A stretch of DNA of 64,000 bases. Source: Chryseomicrobium palamuruense. Lineage in GTDB: Bacteria > Bacillota > Bacilli > Bacillales_A > Planococcaceae. A program made the translations under genes and the position numbers. Below the pieces are notes generated by a model. That model worked only from the letters and a program-made list of their open reading frames with translations. It was not told where the DNA came from and did not search any database. The stretch spans positions 1-64,000 of the forward strand of contig NZ_JBHSEF010000009.1 of assembly GCF_042649045.1 (NCBI RefSeq). The letters run 5' to 3'. This document shows, in pieces, positions 1-7,801 of the stretch. Position 1 is the first letter of the stretch. Each line of letters opens with the position of its first letter.

Positions 1-2
1 AG

Positions 3-128
3 TGGACCTTCGTCTCTTGGATTTGGATTGTACATATCGGCTTGACCGGTGGTCGCTGGTTCCTAGACGAACCTTCTTTTGTTTCCAATTGGACGGGGAC
101 GATTGTTAGTGAGTCAGTTGGCAATTAA
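3..128 (+). CDS. Possible C-terminal tail of a gene entering from the left
   Basis: One forward frame is open from the left edge to a TAA at 126-128, about 41 codons, with a hydrophobic Trp-rich start (WTFVSWIWIVHIGLTGG) and a more polar end. This would fit the last membrane segment of a protein that starts outside the window. The stop lies just before the region where transposase similarity begins. I do not recognise the family. A second frame is also open over much of this stretch, so chance is a real alternative. Confidence 0.25.
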   Translation, partial: WTFVSWIWIVHIGLTGGRWFLDEPSFVSNWTGTIVSESVGN

Positions 129-242
129 AATGCACCTCCCATTCGTGATACCACGATCATACCGGGAAGTGCATTCGAAAAATATGCGTTATTTGAATTC
201 GGGCTTACGTTTGTTCAAAAGCATCGCAGACTTATAAGACCG

Positions 243-1400
243 GTGGTCTTGAAAGAGATCAAAAAATTTCAAGGGTGCGGAAAGGTTGTCAATGGATTCA
301 AATTGTTTGTGTGTGAGGGATGCCATCATACTAAAAAGGTGGCCTACCGCTGCAAAGGTAGATTCTGTACGACATGTTCAGTAGGTGAGAGTGAAGAGTG
401 GAGTCGCATCTTGGCGAACGAGGTGATACAGGTGAACCATCGCCATGTCATCTTTACAATCGACGAGGGGTTGCGGGATGTATTCCTTCAACATCGATAT
501 CTACTGAAAGACATGATGGATGAGGCCGCACGGATCATCAAAGAGTTCTTCTGGAAAAAGGCCAAGGTCGAACCAGGGATCATCTCAGGTCTCCATACAT
601 TTGGGTCGCAGGTGAACTTCAATCCTCATGTACACATGCTCGTCACGATGGGTGGGATCAATCAGAAGGGTGAATATGTGGACCATGACTTCATTCCATT
701 TGCGATGTTGAGAAAGCAGTGGCAGACAGTCGTGTTAAAACTGATCCGTAAGAACCTGAATGCCGAAGAGAAGAGAAAGGTCCAACCGAGACTCCAGGCT
801 GCCTTCAACAACAACAAGGACGGCTTCTATGTGCATGCCCCAAAACAGAAGGGGAAGATTCAGGAACAGTTGCGCTACATAGGCCGTTACATGCGACGAC
901 CTGCGATCGGTCTCAATCGGATCGTGGCATATGATGGCGAGATGGTGACATTCACCTACAAGGACAAGACCGACGGTCTCGAGAAAACGGAGACTGTGAC
1001 GGTAGAAGAGTTCATCGCAAGATTGATCCGTCACATCCCTGACGAACAGTTCAAGACGATCCGCCATTACGGGATGTATGCAAGAAACAGAAAGGCAAAG
1101 GTGAAAGCACTGCTTACGAAATGGCAGAAAGAGGTCAAGAAATGGTTCGTAAAAGCAGGGGCAAAGCTCCGCAAGCGCAACTGGCGTGAAAAGTTCTTGA
1201 TGAACAACCAGCCAGATCCATTGGTGTGCCCAAAATGCGAGAACCATCTCGTGTTCAAGGGAGAGGTCTGTCTAGATGATGGTGTGCTGACGATTCGCGT
1301 GGCCGTATGCAATAATACAAAGAAATACTTAGAGAGGGTGATCGACTATCTCACCAGTCAGCAAGACTCGAAAGAAAAAGAAAAAGGCCAGTTCGCCTAA
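243..1400 (+). CDS. IS91-type HUH (Y2) transposase, N-terminus uncertain
   Basis: This is a rolling-circle transposase that nicks and joins single-stranded DNA. The N-terminal zinc-binding domain is visible as CG, CEGC, C and CTTC cysteine pairs (residues about 12-45). The HUH metal motif is NPHVHMLV near residue 130, and the paired catalytic tyrosines are YIGRY (Y-x3-Y) near residue 215. A C-terminal CPKC knuckle follows. The GTG start at 243 has no good ribosome-binding site, and the same frame stays open upstream to 129, encoding text (DTTIIPGSAFEKYALFE) that looks like the normal family N-terminus but has no in-frame ATG. An ATG at 130 would join it by a one-base shift near 138-141. The gene may therefore be N-terminally frameshifted or use an unusual start. 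Confidence 0.8.
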   Translation: MVLKEIKKFQGCGKVVNGFKLFVCEGCHHTKKVAYRCKGRFCTTCSVGESEEWSRILANEVIQVNHRHVIFTIDEGLRDVFLQHRYLLKDMMDEAARIIKEFFWKKAKVEPGIISGLHTFGSQVNFNPHVHMLVTMGGINQKGEYVDHDFIPFAMLRKQWQTVVLKLIRKNLNAEEKRKVQPRLQAAFNNNKDGFYVHAPKQKGKIQEQLRYIGRYMRRPAIGLNRIVAYDGEMVTFTYKDKTDGLEKTETVTVEEFIARLIRHIPDEQFKTIRHYGMYARNRKAKVKALLTKWQKEVKKWFVKAGAKLRKRNWREKFLMNNQPDPLVCPKCENHLVFKGEVCLDDGVLTIRVAVCNNTKKYLERVIDYLTSQQDSKEKEKGQFA

Positions 1401-1416
1401 GGCGAGACCAGCTAAG

Positions 1417-1614
1417 GTGAAGTACATCTGCCTACTCTGTGAGACGACGGAACTGATACCTTATGACGTCGTACGTGACATGGATCGGATGGACCAAGAC
1501 GGGGACCAGAGCGTCCCGCCGATGTTTGAGTGCGACCAATGTGGTGCGGGGATGTATCCTGAATCGTACAAAGGTATATCCGGAGCCCACTATCAAATAT
1601 CAGATGTGAAATAG
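1417..1614 (+). CDS. Small zinc-ribbon-like protein linked to the transposase
   Basis: This is a 65-residue protein with two CxxC pairs, CLLC at residues 4-7 and CDQC near 39-42, the spacing of a compact zinc ribbon. It starts with GTG 16 bases after the transposase stop and ends just before a strong hairpin terminator, so it is probably co-transcribed with the transposase. The sequence is acidic between the pairs (RDMDRMDQDGDQ). No function is known to me. It may be an accessory passenger of this IS91 lineage, or a host gene next to the insertion. Confidence 0.55.
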   Translation: MKYICLLCETTELIPYDVVRDMDRMDQDGDQSVPPMFECDQCGAGMYPESYKGISGAHYQISDVK

Positions 1615-1624
1615 TTCAAAAAGG

Positions 1625-1652
1625 TCCGGCCAGGGTTTTTGGCCGGATTTTC
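1625..1652 (+). terminator. Rho-independent terminator
   Basis: Perfect 8-bp inverted repeat TCCGGCCA / TGGCCGGA with a 7-base loop, followed by TTTTCTT. It ends the transposase and zinc-ribbon transcript. Confidence 0.85.
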
Positions 1653-1685
1653 TTATGCGTTCTTTTGAGACAAGGACTGAACCAC

Positions 1686-1960
1686 TGAAGTGGGGAAGGT
1701 CTTTTCTAGCAAGGGCTTGGGACATCCGATTTTGAGGGAAGATGGGTGCTCGCAAACAGGATTATAGAAGAGAAATAGTTTCCAATAAATCAGTCTGTCA
1801 CGACAAATCGAATCTCTGTTAGGACAAATCCTCATTTGGTAACGAGAAAGTGGCATCTTGTAACGACAAATCCTTCGGCTGTACGGTGAACGTACGCTCA
1901 GCCCACGAAAATCCCTAAAGTGTTGAAGCCCTTCCTAGCAAGGGCTTAAGGCATCCGCTC
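1686..1960 (+). repeat. Dispersed intergenic element, copy 1 (with 21-base array)
   Basis: Block A (1686-1743, containing AGCAAGGGCTTGGGACATCC then GATTTTGAGGGAAGATG) is followed by a leader TTTCCAATAAATCAGT (1779-1794) and an array whose GACAAATC-like cores start at 1801, 1822, 1843 and 1864, exactly 21 bases apart. A second block-A-like copy (1914-1960, CTAGCAAGGGCTTAAGGCATC) closes the element. All frames contain stops, so it is not coding. It is clearly homologous to 16481-16720. The stretch 1961-2100 behind it shows nothing recognisable. Confidence 0.75.
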
Positions 1961-2103
1961 TAAATCCTTATTTATAGATGAAATCATGATTAGTGATGAT
2001 AAAAGATGAAAACCGCAAATGTATTCTCCAGTAACGTCGATGAAATCGCAATCAGAGTCGATGAACGACTACTCACCTCATCAAAATATCCCGATTACCT
2101 AAA

Positions 2104-2135
2104 AAAGCCCTGAAATCATTTGATTTCAGGGCTTT
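2104..2135 (-). terminator. Terminator of csbD
   Basis: Perfect 15-bp inverted repeat (AAAGCCCTGAAATCA and its complement) with a 2-base loop. On the minus strand it is followed by a run of T residues, directly after the csbD stop. Confidence 0.9.
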
Positions 2136-2143
2136 CGTTTCAA

Positions 2144-2344
2144 TTAGCGACGATCTTTCGTGATATCTTCAAAGTTTTGTTGTACTTGGCCTGCTTTTTC
2201 TTGAACATTTCCTTTGAATTGTTCTTTTTTTCCTTCGTTCTCTAAGGATTTGTTATCTGTTGCATCCCCAATCGTCTCTTTTACTTTTCCAGAAACTTTT
2301 TCAAGCTTGCCTTCTACTTTGTTTGAGAATCCATCGTTCGCCAT
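2144..2344 (-). CDS. csbD: CsbD family stress protein
   Basis: The 66-residue product is hydrophilic and lysine/glutamate-rich, with the family pattern KVEGKLEKVSGKVKETIGDAT and a repeated KEQFKGNVQEKAGQVQ segment. CsbD proteins are small general-stress proteins of unknown biochemical role, in Bacillus subtilis part of the sigma-B regulon. The start at 2344 is chosen because AGGAGG lies about 9 bases upstream. A longer frame to 2386 has no such site. A sigma-B type promoter lies immediately upstream, which matches the family's known control. Confidence 0.9.
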   Translation of the reverse strand: MANDGFSNKVEGKLEKVSGKVKETIGDATDNKSLENEGKKEQFKGNVQEKAGQVQQNFEDITKDRR

Positions 2345-2390
2345 AATGCAATTCCTCCTCATAGTAACGAAATTTCTTACTTCCATCTAA

Positions 2391-2415
2391 ATACCCTTTG
2401 CTCTTCATTTAAAAC
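2391..2415 (-). promoter_or_regulatory. Sigma-B type promoter of csbD
   Basis: On the minus strand GTTTTA (2410-2415), a 13-base spacer and GGGTAT (2391-2396) match the sigma-B pattern GTTTAA-N13/15-GGGTAT. It lies about 47 bases upstream of the csbD start codon. Confidence 0.75.
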
Positions 2416-2509
2416 AATCTGCTTTCTTCTCAAATAATCTGTCTTCTGTGAAACGCTATTCCTGTCCAAACGTACTGTATAGTATACTAGCGCAAAAGGG
2501 GGAAAGTGT

Positions 2510-2713
2510 ATGATGGAAGCATTTAACGAAATACCATGGGGACTCATAGCTCCGCTACTTGGTTTGCAGGCGATTTTAATTATTGTGGCAATTATTGATC
2601 TTATCCGTATCCCTGCAACTAATGGGCCGAAATGGGTATGGGTTCTCATTATTATTCTTGGGAATCTAATAGGGCCCATTCTTTACTTTATTTTGGGGAG
2701 GAAGAGTGAATGA
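2510..2713 (+). CDS. yxlE: YxlE-like PLDc_N membrane protein
   Basis: A 67-residue protein with two membrane helices (about 10-33 and 42-62). The second carries the PLD-nuclease N-terminal (PLDc_N) pattern PKWVWVLIIILGNLIGPILY. In B. subtilis the equivalent YxlE sits in the sigY-yxlCDEFG operon and helps control sigma-Y. Here it is directly followed, with a 4-base overlap, by the transporter ATPase and permease, matching yxlEFG, but no sigma-Y or anti-sigma gene is present. The start follows GGGGGAAAG. ATG at 2513 is equally possible. Confidence 0.8.
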   Translation: MMEAFNEIPWGLIAPLLGLQAILIIVAIIDLIRIPATNGPKWVWVLIIILGNLIGPILYFILGRKSE

Positions 2714-3615
2714 GCGGGCATTTGCATGTAGAGAATTTAACGAAACACTATGGAAAAGAAGCTGCTGTTCAGAACGTCACATTTACGCTGGAGCCGAATA
2801 CGGCAACAGCCCTTATTGGACCTAACGGAGCTGGAAAGACCACCACATTGTCGATGCTAACAGGACTCCTGAATCCGACAAGTGGCACGATTGTGGTCGA
2901 TGGAAAGACAGGCGATGATTATCGTCATAAAATGGGATTCCTTTCTCAGTATCCACAATTTTACGGATGGATGTCTTCTCGCGAGTACATGGAGATGGCT
3001 GCTAGACTCAGTGGGGTTTCCGCACGTGATGCACGTGTCGAATCAGAAAAAGCGCTCGACTTCGTGGGACTGGGTGATGTCAAAGGGAAAAAGATTTCAG
3101 GCTTCTCTGGTGGGATGCGCCAACGGTTGGGTCTTGCTCAAGCCATTGTACATAAACCAGCATTTTTGTTCTTGGATGAGCCAGTGTCGGCACTTGATCC
3201 GATTGGGCGTCGCGAAATTTTAAACCTAGTAAAAGAGTTGCAGCAATCGACGACCATCTTGTATTCGACTCATATTTTAAATGATGCGCAAGAAATGACG
3301 GATCAGCTATTGTTTATGCGAAAAGGAAACCTGATTGAACAAGGATCGCTCACCAATATTCAGAAAAAGTATGAAGATGCGCACTATCAAATTCATTTCA
3401 CCACGAGTGAAGAGGCGGCCTCTTTCATTGATGGCTCAACGTATGCGGCTTACCAAGAAAATCATATTGCCTTTATTCCAATCAAAGAGGAACGACCGAG
3501 GATGCAAGAAGTGTTAGCATCCCTTGTCGCATCACCTCATTTAACCGTAACAAAAGCAGAGCGTTCCACAGCGAGCCTCGAAGAGATCTTCTTAAAGGTG
3601 GTGAATGGGAAATGA
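2710..3615 (+). CDS. yxlF: ABC transporter ATP-binding protein (YxlF-like)
   Basis: This 301-residue nucleotide-binding subunit energises export by the permease encoded next. Walker A is GPNGAGKT (37-44), the signature is FSGGMRQR (132-139) and Walker B is FLFLDEP (152-158). The C-terminal 90 residues are the variable extension typical of this antibiotic/natrium export-like subfamily. It overlaps the upstream yxlE-like gene (ATGA) and the downstream permease by 4 bases, so the three are one translationally coupled unit. The substrate is unknown. Confidence 0.92.
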   Translation: MSGHLHVENLTKHYGKEAAVQNVTFTLEPNTATALIGPNGAGKTTTLSMLTGLLNPTSGTIVVDGKTGDDYRHKMGFLSQYPQFYGWMSSREYMEMAARLSGVSARDARVESEKALDFVGLGDVKGKKISGFSGGMRQRLGLAQAIVHKPAFLFLDEPVSALDPIGRREILNLVKELQQSTTILYSTHILNDAQEMTDQLLFMRKGNLIEQGSLTNIQKKYEDAHYQIHFTTSEEAASFIDGSTYAAYQENHIAFIPIKEERPRMQEVLASLVASPHLTVTKAERSTASLEEIFLKVVNGK

Positions 3616-4394
3616 ATCAGTTCGGTGTGCTTTTTCAAAAAGAATGGCGAGAACATGCACGAAACTTTAAGTTGATTTGGATTCCTATCGTATTTATCTT
3701 ACTCGGAATTACAGAACCCATTATCAATCATTTCCTACCACAAATCATTCAGTCTGCTGGAAATGTACCGGAAGGATCGGTCATTCAGTTTCCAGAGATG
3801 ACACCGGAACAAATTCTTCTGTCGGCTCTCAATCAATATCAGTTCATCGGTATGCTTATCATCGCTTTTGCATTTGCAGGTCTTGTTGCGCGTGAAAGAA
3901 AAAATGGAACGGCAGCGTTCCTATATGTACGACCTCTCTCGTTTCCGTCGTACATTTTGAGTAAATGGACCATCAGCAATTTGATTTTGCTTGGGAGCCT
4001 TGTGCTTGGCATGATCGGCGCTGCGTATTACACTGATTATCTCTTTGGCAATTTCTCGATTCAACGATTTATTGCCATGCTTGGCGTCTATAGTGTCTGG
4101 ATGATCTTTGCACTGAGTGTAACGCTTCTGTTCAGTACGCTTTTGCGTCCCGGAATTGCTGCAGCGCTCTCCGTCTTTTTCATCGCGTTCTTCCCGATGA
4201 TCGATGGACTTGTCTTACGATACTGGCCTTATACACCATTTAAGTTATTTTCCTATGCAGGAATGGTGATGATGGGAGAGGTGGACATGAAAGACCTGTG
4301 GATCACTGTGGCTATCGCTGTACTTTTAATTCTTATTTGCGTTACAGTAAGCATACTTATGGCGAAGAAAAAAGCCGCTGACGTTAAAATTTGA
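3612..4394 (+). CDS. yxlG: ABC-2 type permease (YxlG-like)
   Basis: This is a 260-residue membrane protein with about six hydrophobic segments. The first (near 20-40) is followed by an extracytoplasmic loop of about 50 residues, which is the ABC-2 permease layout. It pairs with the ATPase it overlaps. The GLVARERKNGTAAFLYVRPLS stretch after the second helix is the cytoplasmic coupling region that is conserved in this permease class. Substrate is not inferable. Confidence 0.88.
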   Translation: MNQFGVLFQKEWREHARNFKLIWIPIVFILLGITEPIINHFLPQIIQSAGNVPEGSVIQFPEMTPEQILLSALNQYQFIGMLIIAFAFAGLVARERKNGTAAFLYVRPLSFPSYILSKWTISNLILLGSLVLGMIGAAYYTDYLFGNFSIQRFIAMLGVYSVWMIFALSVTLLFSTLLRPGIAAALSVFFIAFFPMIDGLVLRYWPYTPFKLFSYAGMVMMGEVDMKDLWITVAIAVLLILICVTVSILMAKKKAADVKI

Positions 4395-4406
4395 GGTGAA
4401 GTCTAG

Positions 4407-5129
4407 ATGACAGAAAATCAGCAGACAGAAGAGCGGAACTCCGATCGGTTTATATCGGCGTACAACCGAATTGATCAGGAAATGAAACATATTATTGGAT
4501 CGACAGATCATCATTCCTTTTTCCGGCTGATTGATCTGACCAAAAAGAAGAGTGCGGTTATTCGCAGATATGAAGCCGATCTTCGCGAATTTGGAGATTT
4601 ACGGAATGCGATTGTGCATCACCGCACATCTGTGGAGTACGTCATTGCAGAACCACATGATGATGTGGTCACGAAAATGGAAGAAATCGAACAAGCGCTG
4701 ATGCATCCCCATTCGGTCGGAGAAACATTTAAGCGAGATGTACTCACTTTCCAGCTTGGGGATTCGTTAAGCTATGCCCTCAAGATAATTCGGGAACGTA
4801 AGTTTAATCAGTTTCCTGTCTTTCTAGGTTCTGAATTTAAAGGGCTTGTGACTCCTGTAGGAATCACGGCATTTTTAGCCAGTAATATTCATGAAGACAC
4901 GATTTCTCTTCGGAAAACGACACTAGAAGATATTTTAATTCATGAAACCAAACGGGCGAATCATCGTTTTATATCAAGAGACACCTCTGCCTATGTGGCA
5001 GAAGAGATGTTCAAAACAGAACTTTCCCGCGGACATCGGTTAGAGGCATTGTTAATTACGGAAGATGGAGAGCCGTCTAATGAACTCTTCGGCATTATTA
5101 CACCGTTTGACATATTAAAACTTAATTAG
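4407..5129 (+). CDS. HEPN-like domain fused to a CBS pair
   Basis: The 240-residue soluble protein has two parts. The N-terminal ~100 residues are helical and contain LRNAIVHH (R66, N67, H71), which matches the R-x4/6-H motif of HEPN domains, many of which are ribonucleases or nucleotide-modifying enzymes. Residues about 104-238 form two CBS motifs (GDSLSYALKIIRERKFNQFPVF and a second ending ELFGIITPFDILKLN), which bind adenine nucleotides. The architecture suggests adenylate-gated RNA or nucleotide processing, but this is inference. The gene starts 13 bases after yxlG, so it may belong to that transcript. There is no toxin/antitoxin-like partner nearby. Confidence 0.75.
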   Translation: MTENQQTEERNSDRFISAYNRIDQEMKHIIGSTDHHSFFRLIDLTKKKSAVIRRYEADLREFGDLRNAIVHHRTSVEYVIAEPHDDVVTKMEEIEQALMHPHSVGETFKRDVLTFQLGDSLSYALKIIRERKFNQFPVFLGSEFKGLVTPVGITAFLASNIHEDTISLRKTTLEDILIHETKRANHRFISRDTSAYVAEEMFKTELSRGHRLEALLITEDGEPSNELFGIITPFDILKLN

Positions 5130-5130
5130 C

Positions 5131-5146
5131 TATTTCCCGGGAAATA
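5131..5146. promoter_or_regulatory. Perfect 16-bp palindrome, possible operator
   Basis: TATTTCCCGGGAAATA starts two bases after the stop codon of the HEPN-CBS gene and 20 bases upstream of the metallophosphoesterase start. It lacks a T run and a loop, so it is more like a protein-binding dyad than a terminator. Confidence 0.4.
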
Positions 5147-5165
5147 ATTCGACAAGGAAGAGATG

Positions 5166-5966
5166 ATGAAAAAACTATTACTAGTCCTATTCGTGATAAT
5201 GGCGGGAGCTGGGTGGCTATACTGGGGAAATATCACCCCGGTGGTGACCACTCATAATGTCCAACTAGATGACTTACCAAATGAGTTTTCCGGATTGAAG
5301 ATTATTCAATTGAGTGATCTACATGATGCGGAATTTGGGGAAGGTCAAGCGAACTTGATTCAAGCAGTCACAGACCGTGCACCTGATCTGATTTTTCTTA
5401 CAGGTGACATGATCGATAGCAATCGGTATGATTTGGAGCAGAGCCTTGCCCTCGTACGTGGTCTACAACAAGTTGCGCCTATGTATTACGTGACGGGCAA
5501 CCATGAGATTGCTACGAAAGAGGTTGAATATATCAAGGCTGAGCTGAGCGGACTCGGTGTAACGGTTTTATCCAATGAATCTGCTCAGTTTACAAAAGGC
5601 AATGTGTCACTTGAAATCTTCGGGATAGAAGATCCGTTAGACGGTGTACCCGTGCATCATGCGCTTGAGCAACATCCACGCGAAGGTGCCGTACGTCTCA
5701 CCCTTTCTCACCGTCCGGAAGTGTTTGAAGAATATGTGACGGCAGGAGAACAACTTGTTTTCACAGGGCATGCACACGGGGGACAGATCCGCTTATGGGG
5801 AATAGATGGAGTAATCGCGCCAGGGCAAGGGTTTTTCCCAGCCTATACTTCCGGAGTCTATGAAGAAGCGGGGACCCAAATGATTGTCAGCAGAGGCCTT
5901 GGAAACAGTGTATTTCCGCTCCGTGTAGGTAATCGTCCAGAGATTGTCGAAGTCATATTAGAATAA
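5166..5966 (+). CDS. Membrane-anchored metallophosphoesterase (YkuE-like)
   Basis: The 266-residue protein has an N-terminal signal anchor (KKLLLVLFVIMAGAGWLYW) followed by a calcineurin-like phosphoesterase domain. Metal-ligand motifs are LSDLHD, TGDMID, TGNHE, and the late H (SHRPE) and GHAHGG. YkuE/YaeI-type enzymes act outside the membrane. YkuE is a Tat-exported wall protein in B. subtilis, but no twin-arginine is seen here. The start at 5166 is preferred over 5163 because AAGGAAG then sits 5 bases away. Confidence 0.85.
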   Translation: MKKLLLVLFVIMAGAGWLYWGNITPVVTTHNVQLDDLPNEFSGLKIIQLSDLHDAEFGEGQANLIQAVTDRAPDLIFLTGDMIDSNRYDLEQSLALVRGLQQVAPMYYVTGNHEIATKEVEYIKAELSGLGVTVLSNESAQFTKGNVSLEIFGIEDPLDGVPVHHALEQHPREGAVRLTLSHRPEVFEEYVTAGEQLVFTGHAHGGQIRLWGIDGVIAPGQGFFPAYTSGVYEEAGTQMIVSRGLGNSVFPLRVGNRPEIVEVILE

Positions 5967-6003
5967 AAAGTGGCCGGTTCTATTTGAACCAGCCTTTTTC
6001 TTT
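5965..6003. terminator. Bidirectional terminator
   Basis: GGCCGGTTC-TATTT-GAACCAGCC hairpin (one mismatch) with A residues before and T residues after, placed between the convergent metallophosphoesterase and desR genes. Confidence 0.75.
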
Positions 6004-6579
6004 GGCCTTCGTCAAGGCTTCGATGCGACTGCTTGCCTGAAGCTTCTCAAGGATGACCGAAATGTAGTTGCGCACAGTTCCAGGAGAAAGGAACAATTCC
6101 GCGGCAATCTCTTTGGAATTCTTGCCTTCTGCCATTTGTTCCATGACCTGCATTTCACGTTCAGTTAACGGGTTGGGCGCATCAAATGCCAGTTCCATCA
6201 GTTCAGGAGAATACATTTTGCGTCCTTTCATGATGGAGCGAATGGCATAGGCCAGTTCTTCGCTTGGACTGTCTTTGACTAAATAGCCATCTACTCCGGC
6301 CTGACGTGCTTTTTCAAAATACCCAGAACGGGCAAACGTCGTTAAAATCAATACTTTACATGGATGGTCTTGTAGCGCCCCTGCAAGCTCTATACCGGTC
6401 ATTATCGGCATCTCGATATCAGTGATACAGATGTCTGGAGAAAGCTTCTGAACGAGATCCAGTGCTTCTTGGCCATTATTTGCTTGCCCGACGACTTCCA
6501 TATCGTCTTCAAGCTCTAAAAGAGATCCAAGCGCTCCAAGTAACAAGCGCTGATCTTCTGCTAATACGATGCGAATCAT
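5980..6579 (-). CDS. desR: Response regulator DesR
   Basis: 199 residues, the same length as B. subtilis DesR. The receiver domain has acidic residues D9, and phospho-acceptor D54 in CITDIEMP. The C-terminal LuxR/NarL helix-turn-helix is seen in LTEREMQVMEQMAEGKNSKEIA. Phosphorylated DesR activates the des desaturase gene when membranes become too ordered, for instance in the cold. It follows desK without a gap and completes the des-desK-desR set. Confidence 0.95.
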   Translation of the reverse strand: MIRIVLAEDQRLLLGALGSLLELEDDMEVVGQANNGQEALDLVQKLSPDICITDIEMPIMTGIELAGALQDHPCKVLILTTFARSGYFEKARQAGVDGYLVKDSPSEELAYAIRSIMKGRKMYSPELMELAFDAPNPLTEREMQVMEQMAEGKNSKEIAAELFLSPGTVRNYISVILEKLQASSRIEALTKAKEKGWFK

Positions 6580-7707
6580 TTAATTCGCCTCCTTTTGCTG
6601 TGGTGTCACATGAGGGACTGCAATAATCAGCTTGGTTCCTTGCGACTGTTCAACGGTCAGAGACCCATTGATAAATTCAATCCGCTCTCTCATACCCGAG
6701 AGTCCATTACCTTCGATGTAATTCCCGACACTTCCACCAATACCGTCATCGTCAATCTGCAGAACGGTCAACTGCTTCGAACTATTCAAATTGACCCGGC
6801 AGTAAGAAGCTTTGCTGTGTTTCACGACATTCGTAATAGCTTCTTTAAGTGACATGCTCAGAATCGATTCAACGAGAAGTGGCATCTCTCCATGTATTTT
6901 TCCGCCTTCTCGAATGAATTGTATATCTGCTGCCTGAAGCAATTGGGTAGCCGATTCAATTTCATCCTCAAAATGGACCGTTCGGATCGTGGACACGAGT
7001 TCCCGCACCTCTTTTAACGCAAGTCGTGCGGTCTGATGAACTTCTTTCAATTCCTGTTTGGCCCGTTCCGGATCTTTATCGATCAACTTGGATGCGAGTT
7101 CACTTTTCAGTCCAATCAAGGAAAGCTTTTGCCCCAACGTGTCATGAAGGTCTCGTGCAATCCGTTGACGCTCTTCGACAACGCTCATATGTGCAATCCG
7201 TTCATTCGCATATTCAAGCTCTCCTGTCAGATAATCTTGCCGTGCTTTACTGAACGTGGCAAACGGAAGAAGGACAATACCGATGAGAGCGACAATCAAG
7301 AAAGGCAAATGGGAAATGAATAGCTCAAATTGTGTAAAGAATCCAAAGACTACACTGAGTGTCACAGTTAGGACGTGCAGTCCGTACAGGACAAAGAAGC
7401 GTACTTTGTTTTCGGTAAATCCAATAAAGAAGGATAAAAAGATACTCAGATAGACATAGCCAAATAGGAGCGTCATGACGGACGTGACCGCCATCTCGAG
7501 AATTACTGCCATGTAAAAGAGTGTTCCGTTTAAAAAGAATGAAAAACGATACAACAAGAAAAATAGTCCAAGTAAACTAAGTCCGAGGACAATTTCCTGC
7601 CAGCCCGTCGAGCGGAATAAGAAAAAGAAAGGCAAAATACAAAAGACAATCCAGGCATAGAGACTCAGCCAGGGCGAACGTGGGAACAACTGATACCATT
7701 TCGGCAT
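6580..7707 (-). CDS. desK: Membrane-fluidity sensor kinase DesK
   Basis: This 375-residue HisKA_3 kinase/phosphatase senses membrane thickness. About five membrane helices fill residues 15-155. The dimerisation/phospho-acceptor helix reads IARDLHDTLGQKLS with H188, the same number as in B. subtilis DesK. The ATPase domain has the KEAITNVVKHS and GNGLSGMRER boxes. The start at 7707 (MPKWYQ) follows AGGAGGTGAACCG; the longer open frame to 7809 would add 34 residues unlike the family and overlap des. Confidence 0.95.
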   Translation of the reverse strand: MPKWYQLFPRSPWLSLYAWIVFCILPFFFLFRSTGWQEIVLGLSLLGLFFLLYRFSFFLNGTLFYMAVILEMAVTSVMTLLFGYVYLSIFLSFFIGFTENKVRFFVLYGLHVLTVTLSVVFGFFTQFELFISHLPFLIVALIGIVLLPFATFSKARQDYLTGELEYANERIAHMSVVEERQRIARDLHDTLGQKLSLIGLKSELASKLIDKDPERAKQELKEVHQTARLALKEVRELVSTIRTVHFEDEIESATQLLQAADIQFIREGGKIHGEMPLLVESILSMSLKEAITNVVKHSKASYCRVNLNSSKQLTVLQIDDDGIGGSVGNYIEGNGLSGMRERIEFINGSLTVEQSQGTKLIIAVPHVTPQQKEAN

Positions 7708-7730
7708 CGGTTCACCTCCTAAAAAAATAA

Positions 7731-7751
7731 CCCGACCAAAGTGGCCGGGCG
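7731..7751 (-). terminator. Hairpin between des and desK (terminator or attenuator)
   Basis: On the minus strand CCCGGCCA-CTT-TGGTCGGG (one G-T pair) is followed by TTATTTTTTT. It should stop most des transcripts and let some reach desKR. Confidence 0.75.
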
Positions 7752-7765
7752 AGCAAACTTCTATT

Positions 7766-7794
7766 TCTAGTATACGCGAAACAAGGGAACGTCT
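7766..7794 (-). promoter_or_regulatory. Possible internal promoter for desKR
   Basis: Minus-strand TTCAGA, 17-base spacer and TATACT (7766-7771) overlap the end of des and would give desKR a basal supply independent of the des promoter. The -35 is weak. Confidence 0.4.
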
Positions 7795-7801
7795 GAAAGG
7801 G

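Larger units (their letters stand above)
129..1652 (+). mobile_element. IS91-family element (probable), transposase plus accessory ORF
   Basis: The unit comprises a HUH/Y2 transposase, a small zinc-ribbon ORF 16 bases behind it, and a terminator hairpin. IS91 elements move by rolling-circle transposition and lack terminal inverted repeats, so the ends given are only the limits of recognisable content. No second copy is present in the window to define borders. An adjoining dispersed repeat starts directly after the terminator. Confidence 0.6.

Noticed and set aside
735..1247. Long minus-strand open frame inside the transposase gene
   Set aside because: Lies fully opposite a recognised HUH transposase with intact motifs, has no ribosome-binding site and no family-like sequence.
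1417..1614. Antitoxin or phage gene next to the transposase
   Set aside because: Two CxxC pairs alone do not support such a role, and there is no toxin partner.
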